DNA of 64,000 bases from Myxococcales bacterium. Lineage in GTDB: Bacteria; Myxococcota_A; Polyangia; Polyangiales; Polyangiaceae. Shown piece by piece: positions 59,379-64,000 of this stretch. Within the stretch, counting starts at the first letter, position 1. The number at the start of each line of letters is the position of its first letter. Made by a program: the position numbers and the translations under genes. A model generated the notes under the pieces. The model did not search any database. It was not told the origin of the DNA and worked only from the letters and a program-made list of their open reading frames with translations. The stretch is taken from the NCBI GenBank assembly GCA_025355005.1, contig JANXLV010000054.1, forward strand, positions 1 through 64,000. The letters run 5' to 3'.

Positions 59379-60581
59379 TCACGGGGCGCGCGCGCAGCGA
59401 AACCCGTCGTAGTAGTCGCGCCCGTAGGGTCCGGCCTCCCCGCGGACCCATGGATTCGGCTCCGCCGAGAACGGTCCACCGAAGGCACCGCCGCGCGTCG
59501 CGCGATACTCGATTCCTCCGTTCACCGTCAGGGTCGCGCAGTTCGTGCAGGGGCTCGTGTACGGCGCGCCCGTCCACGCATCCAGCAGGTACTCGTTCAG
59601 CTCACCCACCAGATCGAGCTGCCCCCACCGACCCGCACCCTTCGATGCGGAGCCGACCGGCGCGATGTCGGCGATGTCATAGCTGGTGCCTGGTTTGAAA
59701 TTGAAGCGGGTGATGACAGTCGCGCTCGAAGGCGCTGGCGCCTGTCCCCAAGGATATTCGCGCTGACCATCCGCGTCGCCCCCGCCCGCGGCCGCGTATT
59801 CCCATTCCGTTTCCGTGGGCAGGAAACCACCATCCCAGATGCAAAACGCATATGCGTCCCACCAGCTCATACAGTTGATTGGCAATGTCTCCTGCGAGCC
59901 TGGCTTGTCCGTCCAGGTCTTCATGTTGCCTTCGAAGCACGCCGCAGTGAGGTTCGCAGTCGTCGGCGCGACGTACACGTCGCCGGCCGGGTCCCAGCCC
60001 GTCTCGTATGGGCTGCCTCCGTCGGGAGATAGATTCGACAGCCCCAGGCCACCGTTCACGTGCGTGTGCTTGCCCGAGCCCAGCGCAGGCAGATATCCAG
60101 CGCCGCCGTCGCGACCGCTTCCGCCGTCCCAGGCCTTCGCGAACTGACGAAAACGGCCGACGGTGACGAGATACTTGTCGAGACGGAACGTATTTACGGT
60201 CGCCGGATCCGCCACGCCAATCGGTCCACCGCCGTCGTTGACGTACGTGCGAAAGAAGCTGCCGCCCGGCACCTCCGGGCTGAGGCAACAATCCTCTCCG
60301 GCGACTCCGCAGTTCGTCATTCCTGCGCCGCCCGGCGCGCAGCTGGGCACGAGTGAAATGACGGCGCTGTCGAACGCGATCACGGCATCGGCGCGCCCGT
60401 CCACGGCTCCATCTTCCGGGATCGCCCGCGCATCGAAGTCCGCGATGCTCGCGTCGCTCGTGCCGCCGCCATCGGAGCTCGTCGCAACTGGGCTGTCTTC
60501 GCCGAGCAACGCAGTGCGGGCGCCGCAGCTGGCGAGCAGCAGGGCGATGGGGAGCCTGGACCAGACGCTCTTGCCGACCAC
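59379..60581 (-). CDS. Lipoprotein with FGE-sulfatase (SUMF1-like) domain
   Basis: 400 residues. Lipoprotein signal with lipobox LLASC (Cys19) and an Asp-rich linker. The rest is a formylglycine-generating-enzyme-type domain: VPGGSFFRTYVND, PATVNTFRLDKYLVTVGRFR, LPINCMSWWDAYAFCIWDGG, FLPTETEWEYAA, GELNEYLLDAW and the terminal GGAF...GRDYYDGFRCARAP. In active FGE a pair of active-site cysteines oxidises a sulfatase Cys; here they are not clearly present, so this is probably one of the many non-catalytic FGE-like lipoproteins of Myxococcota, possibly a binding protein. Several cysteines near residues 80-105 may form disulfides. Confidence 0.88.
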   Translation of the reverse strand: MVGKSVWSRLPIALLLASCGARTALLGEDSPVATSSDGGGTSDASIADFDARAIPEDGAVDGRADAVIAFDSAVISLVPSCAPGGAGMTNCGVAGEDCCLSPEVPGGSFFRTYVNDGGGPIGVADPATVNTFRLDKYLVTVGRFRQFAKAWDGGSGRDGGAGYLPALGSGKHTHVNGGLGLSNLSPDGGSPYETGWDPAGDVYVAPTTANLTAACFEGNMKTWTDKPGSQETLPINCMSWWDAYAFCIWDGGFLPTETEWEYAAAGGGDADGQREYPWGQAPAPSSATVITRFNFKPGTSYDIADIAPVGSASKGAGRWGQLDLVGELNEYLLDAWTGAPYTSPCTNCATLTVNGGIEYRATRGGAFGGPFSAEPNPWVRGEAGPYGRDYYDGFRCARAP

Positions 60582-60656
60582 ATGAATAGTGTAGCGGGTT
60601 CGTCTATGAGCGCGCGCTGAGGACTGACGGAGACGGCTCCGTCGACACCCGAAGCC

Positions 60657-61427
60657 TCAGCGCTCGTAGCCGAGCCGCTGCGCGAGCCAGCACACGACGT
60701 CGTTCGCGGACAGCACGCCAACGACACCACCATCCGTCCCCACGACCGTCGCGTGTGAAAACCCCTTCTGCGCCAGAAGGCCGATGGCAAATGAGATGGG
60801 GGCGCTCTCCGGCATCGTCTGCGCCACAGGCGTCATGATCTCGTGCGCGGCTTGTCGTGAAGGCTCGACATGAAACCCACGCTCAAGCATCGTCGCCGGC
60901 GACGCATCCGGCGGCGGCTGGTCGCGAAGATACCGCAGCATGTCTGACTCGGACACGGTGCCGATGGGGCGCGAATGGGCATCCACGACGATCACTGCAT
61001 CATCGTCCTCATCCAGAAGCAGGTCCTCGAGCATTTCCCAGGACGCGTCCGCGCGGACGCATGCGACGCGGCGCCGCATCACCTCTCCCACGTAAGTGCG
61101 CATCGCAAGCTCGGATGCGTCGCGCTTGTGCGGCACCTCCTTCTGCGTCATGCAGCGCACCTCCGCGTTGCGTTCGCCGGGCGTCGGCACCGACACGGCG
61201 TGCGAGCAACCTGCGCAGGTCTCCACGTCAACGGCACCACCGCGACGCCGACAGAACACGGTACGTGAGGAGGTCGCCTCCCCAGCCGCGTCCAGGAGGA
61301 GCCGCTGATGCACCGGCAGCGAGACAGCCTCCAGCGCAGGTTCGATCGCCGCAGCCGTAGCCGCCGCGTTGACCCGCCTCGCCGCTGCCAGAAGCTCCTT
61401 CGCGCGTGCGCTTGTCCTTCCACCCAT
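60657..61427 (-). CDS. CBS-domain protein with N-terminal Cys cluster
   Basis: 256 residues from ATG 61427 (MGGRTSARAKELLAAARRVN); the 16 codons before it are less likely. A Cys cluster near residues 73-90 (VFCRRRGGAVDVETCAGC, then a further Cys) could hold a metal. Two CBS repeats follow: YVGEVMRRRVACVRADASWE with VIVVDAHSRPIGTVSESDML, and EIMTPVAQTMPESAPISFAI with ATVVGTDGGVVGVLSANDVV. CBS pairs sense adenine nucleotides. The combination is common in deltaproteobacterial signalling proteins. Cytoplasmic. Neighbours give no clear pathway. Confidence 0.88.
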   Translation of the reverse strand: MGGRTSARAKELLAAARRVNAAATAAAIEPALEAVSLPVHQRLLLDAAGEATSSRTVFCRRRGGAVDVETCAGCSHAVSVPTPGERNAEVRCMTQKEVPHKRDASELAMRTYVGEVMRRRVACVRADASWEMLEDLLLDEDDDAVIVVDAHSRPIGTVSESDMLRYLRDQPPPDASPATMLERGFHVEPSRQAAHEIMTPVAQTMPESAPISFAIGLLAQKGFSHATVVGTDGGVVGVLSANDVVCWLAQRLGYER

Positions 61428-61618
61428 GGCCGCCTCCCTCGTTCTCGGATCCGTCCATCCAAGAACCATGCTCACGCGCGGGGCGCTGATCGCGCGCCTC
61501 CAGCGCTACCTGTGCTCCTGCGATCCGCCGCCGACCCGCACGTTGTGCGCCGAGGCGAAGATGTTGCGCTTCCCAGTAGCTCTACGAGCTCGAATTATAC
61601 GGACGCTTCCTACGAGGC

Positions 61619-62060
61619 TCAGTCGAAGTACGCCGGGCCGGCTCCGGTGGCTGATGTGTCCGCCTGGTTGCCGTCGACGCCGGTCGCGTTGCTTCGCTCA
61701 CCGGGCGCGCTGACCACGAGTGATGCTCCGTCGCCCGCGAGGGCGATCGAGTATCCGAGCTCCGCGTTGAGCCGAGGCCCTTGGAGGACCTTCGTGTTGG
61801 ACGCCTTGATGTACGCCTTCTGCGACCACGTACCGTTGTTGCGCCGGAACGCGTAGGCGGCTCCAGCGTACGCCGTCGTCGTGTCGGATTGATTCCCGTT
61901 CACGCCCGTCGCGACGCCGCTGAAGATGAACGCCGCGCCTGCGACGCCGAGGCTGAGATCGTTCTGATTGCCGTTGATGCCGGTCGCCGCGCTGCGATCC
62001 CCGTCCGCGCCCACGGCCATCGTGGTCCCGTCGGAGGACATCGCGACCATGTCGCGAACC
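61619..62060 (-). pseudogene. FG-GAP/integrin-like repeat remnant
   Basis: The frame contains two or three repeats of an exported FG-GAP-type protein: VAMSSDGTTMAVGADGDRS, GINGNQNDLSLGVAGAAFIF, GVNGNQSDTTTAYAGAAYAF, LGYSIALAGDGASLVVSAPG, GVDGNQADTSATGAG. It has no start, no signal peptide and stops in mid-repeat, while intact relatives have many repeats plus a lipid anchor. The 5' border, near 62060, runs into an ankyrin-like scrap in another frame. Read as a both-ends-truncated gene remnant. Confidence 0.65.
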
Positions 62061-62097
62061 CGTTGCTTGTCCAGAGACAGGCGCAGCAGCCAGGCAG

Positions 62098-62178
62098 ACG
62101 ATGCAACGGTGTCATCCCCATCAGCCGGTCGTGTCCGGTGATATCCGCCCCGCCTCCCATCAGGCATTTCCAGATCTC
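62098..62178 (-). pseudogene. Ankyrin-repeat scrap
   Basis: A 27-codon stretch in a different minus frame reads EIWKCLMGGGADITGHDRLM and then GMTPLHRL, which fits one ankyrin repeat (EivklLl..GADi...D..GmTPLHra). Nothing else of an ankyrin protein is present. It abuts the FG-GAP remnant, so this spot looks like a fusion of two decayed genes. Short length makes it tentative. Confidence 0.4.
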
Positions 62179-62340
62179 GCCGCCGCCACTGTCACCCTCG
62201 CGCGACGCCAGGCATCGGCTGCGCTCGAGAGATCCACGTTGCGGTGTGCAGGCTGCTGCCACTGCCCCTCAGCTCCTCCGGCGCGCGGGCGCATTTCTCG
62301 GCGAAGCGCGCTGACACACATCTTGCACGGGCGGCGGCGG

Positions 62341-63972
62341 ATGTTGAAAAGCTATCTTCTGCTCGGCGCCACCGGCGCCAGCGTCGTCGTACAGGCGTGC
62401 GCCCTTCCCTCCGATCCATCGACGTCGACCTCGGACGAGCAAGATCTCTCCACCTCGGTGGCCAAGCTCAGGGCTCTTGGCGCCAAGCCGTGCACGCAGG
62501 CTGACAAGAAGGGCTTCCTCTGTCTGGATCTCGAGGTCCCGCTCGACCACTTCGGCGCCGCGGACGGCAAGAAGATCAAGATCGGCTTCGCCGTCCATGC
62601 AGCGCCCGCCGCGACGCGGAAAGGCATCTTCATCAACGCGACAGGCGGGCCTGGGTACTCGGGCCTGGACTCACCAGACGACTACAAGTCCACCGACGAG
62701 CGCATCACCAAGATGTTCGACCTGGTCTACTTCGATCTGCGCGGCGTCGGCCGCTCTGGAAATCTCGAATGCAAGGCCGCAGCGAAGGCCTACTACGCCG
62801 GTGGCTTGCGCTCCGAATCCAAGGCGGAGGACGACGTCTTGGCTGCCCGGTCGAAGACGTTCGCGAGAGACTGCGTGCAGGAGATGGGGATCCCGACGAA
62901 CGACGTCCAGTACTACAACACCACGCAAGCCATCGAAGACATCGAGGACTTTCGCTCCCTCATGGGCGAAGAGAAGGTGACGCTCTACGGACTCAGCTAC
63001 GGCACGCAGTTCATGCAGACCTACGCGCGCGTCCACGCCGAGCACGTGCGGGCCATGGTGATCGACGGCACCGTGGATCTGACCCTGAATCACATCGACT
63101 ACATGAAGAACCTCAACGCGGGGATCGACAAGATCTTCGCGCGTGTCGCGGCTACCTGCGCGAAGGACCCAGCGTGCGCGGCGCCGTTCGCCCGCGCATC
63201 GGGAGCCACCGCGGAAGCGCGGTTCCTTGCGGCGTATGACGCCGTCGCTGCGCGGCTCGATGCGAAAACCGCGACCGTTGCGTTCACCAAGAAGTCCGGA
63301 CGGGTCGAGCAACGAACCTATACCCGCAAGGACCTGGACACGACGACGTTCAACGCGGTGGGCGCCCCAGACACACGCCGCGATCTGCCCTCGGCGTTGG
63401 CAGCGGCGTTCGTCCACGACGACTTCCGCCCACTGCTCGATGTGTCCTACGCGGCTGCAGGCATAGACCCCGAGACGGCCGGACCCACGGGCACCGCCGG
63501 CGCGGACGATGGCATGTCCGACGCGATCTACTACGCCGTCACTTGCAACGACTATGGCCTGGAGTCTCCGGTGGAGAGCACACGCGTGAAGCAATATCTC
63601 GCCGCTGGCGCCGAGCTGCGTGCGGAGAACGCGCGGATCTTGTCTCCGTACTACGGGGATCTGCCATGCATGTTCTGGCCGACGCAGAAGGTCGCCAAGG
63701 TCGAGCGCGCGCTCGCGATCCCGACGGTCCCCGTGATCGTGGTGGACGCGACGGGGGATGGCGCGACCCCTTACGACATGGGCGAGAGCGTGTTTCGTGG
63801 TCTGGGAAACGGATATCTCATCAGCATCGACGGCGGGAAACACGTCATGTACGGAGAAGGGAATGCGTGCGCCGACAAACCCATCAACGAGCTCATCGTG
63901 AGCTTGACGCCTCCGAGCGCGAGGGAGACGCACTGCGCCGGCGTCTTCATGTCGAAGCCGACTCACCCGTGA
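62341..63972 (+). CDS. S33-family alpha/beta hydrolase (tripeptidyl-aminopeptidase-like) lipoprotein
   Basis: 543 residues from ATG 62341 (MLKSYLLLGATGASVVVQAC), lipobox VQAC; the open frame upstream to 62101 is non-coding in character. The protein is an alpha/beta-hydrolase with the TAP-like arrangement: VPLDHFGAADGKKIKIGFAV, ATGGPGYSGLDS oxyanion region, YFDLRGVGRSG, nucleophile GLSYGTQ (Ser219), a C-terminal TAP-like block with DATGDGATPYDMG (Asp473) and GGKHVMYGEG (His501). Such enzymes remove N-terminal tripeptides or hydrolyse small peptides and esters outside the cytoplasm. The last bases of the window follow its stop. Confidence 0.92.
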   Translation: MLKSYLLLGATGASVVVQACALPSDPSTSTSDEQDLSTSVAKLRALGAKPCTQADKKGFLCLDLEVPLDHFGAADGKKIKIGFAVHAAPAATRKGIFINATGGPGYSGLDSPDDYKSTDERITKMFDLVYFDLRGVGRSGNLECKAAAKAYYAGGLRSESKAEDDVLAARSKTFARDCVQEMGIPTNDVQYYNTTQAIEDIEDFRSLMGEEKVTLYGLSYGTQFMQTYARVHAEHVRAMVIDGTVDLTLNHIDYMKNLNAGIDKIFARVAATCAKDPACAAPFARASGATAEARFLAAYDAVAARLDAKTATVAFTKKSGRVEQRTYTRKDLDTTTFNAVGAPDTRRDLPSALAAAFVHDDFRPLLDVSYAAAGIDPETAGPTGTAGADDGMSDAIYYAVTCNDYGLESPVESTRVKQYLAAGAELRAENARILSPYYGDLPCMFWPTQKVAKVERALAIPTVPVIVVDATGDGATPYDMGESVFRGLGNGYLISIDGGKHVMYGEGNACADKPINELIVSLTPPSARETHCAGVFMSKPTHP

Positions 63973-64000
63973 TGACACCTCCGGCGCGTGAGGCTTTGTT

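Overview
The window is high-GC chromosomal DNA from a myxobacterium (phylum Myxococcota, most likely Polyangia). The evidence is a Myxococcus-type C-terminal sorting tail (MYXO-CTERM: Cys, hydrophobic helix, Arg cluster) on at least two intact proteins and one gene remnant; about fifteen lipoproteins with Asp/Ala/Gly/Ser-rich linkers after the lipidated cysteine; a Ser/Thr kinase of the myxobacterial type; and TonB/AgmX-like proteins. I see no rRNA, tRNA, CRISPR array, insertion sequence, phage gene or replication origin. The organism call is an inference from these traits.

Layout. 1-3.3 kb (+): the 3' part of an unknown gene, a FadL-type outer-membrane channel and a tiny lipoprotein. 3.3-14.8 kb (-): a Spy/CpxP-like lipoprotein, an MltD-type LysM transglycosylase, a DUF1554-like lipoprotein, a tricorn-type S41 protease, a YdeI-family protein, a TonB-like protein with a His-rich linker, a TPR lipoprotein and a cyclophilin. 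14.9-24.3 kb: lipoproteins, a translationally coupled pair (NlpC/P60-like enzyme and lipoprotein), a PEBP gene remnant, an L,D-transpeptidase, a TPR lipoprotein and a two-gene DUF4331 unit. 24.3-31 kb: an O-acyltransferase with a SGNH domain, a metallopeptidase-like lipoprotein, a LamG-like lipoprotein and a GH28-like beta-helix protein. 31-37 kb: DUF4169, DUF4337, HEAT, TPR and LamG proteins.

37-41.6 kb (-) carries the clearest metabolic unit: a sugar-type ABC importer (binding lipoprotein, double ATPase, permease, joined by 4-nt overlaps), followed by an SDR dehydrogenase and a small unknown protein. 44.6-50.2 kb (+) carries a three-gene heavy-metal RND efflux operon in the order pump-TolC-adaptor, with 4-nt overlaps and a perfect 14-bp palindrome upstream. 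50-64 kb is a mixed accessory stretch: a lipoprotein propeller, a CHRD protein on a glycine stalk, two GNAT enzymes, a TonB/AgmX-like protein, a Ser/Thr kinase broken by apparent frameshifts, a VapBC toxin-antitoxin pair with a probable operator, an FGE-sulfatase-domain lipoprotein, a CBS-domain protein and an S33 peptidase.

Most genes act in the cell envelope: outer membrane, periplasm and secretion. A second theme is gene decay. At least seven loci look like fragments or frameshifted genes (PEBP, an Ig/CAP-like tail, a Cys-rich tail, a trypsin/MYXO-CTERM tail, a 5'-shortened GNAT, the kinase, and an FG-GAP plus ankyrin mosaic). In most of these the 3' end of the gene is what survives.
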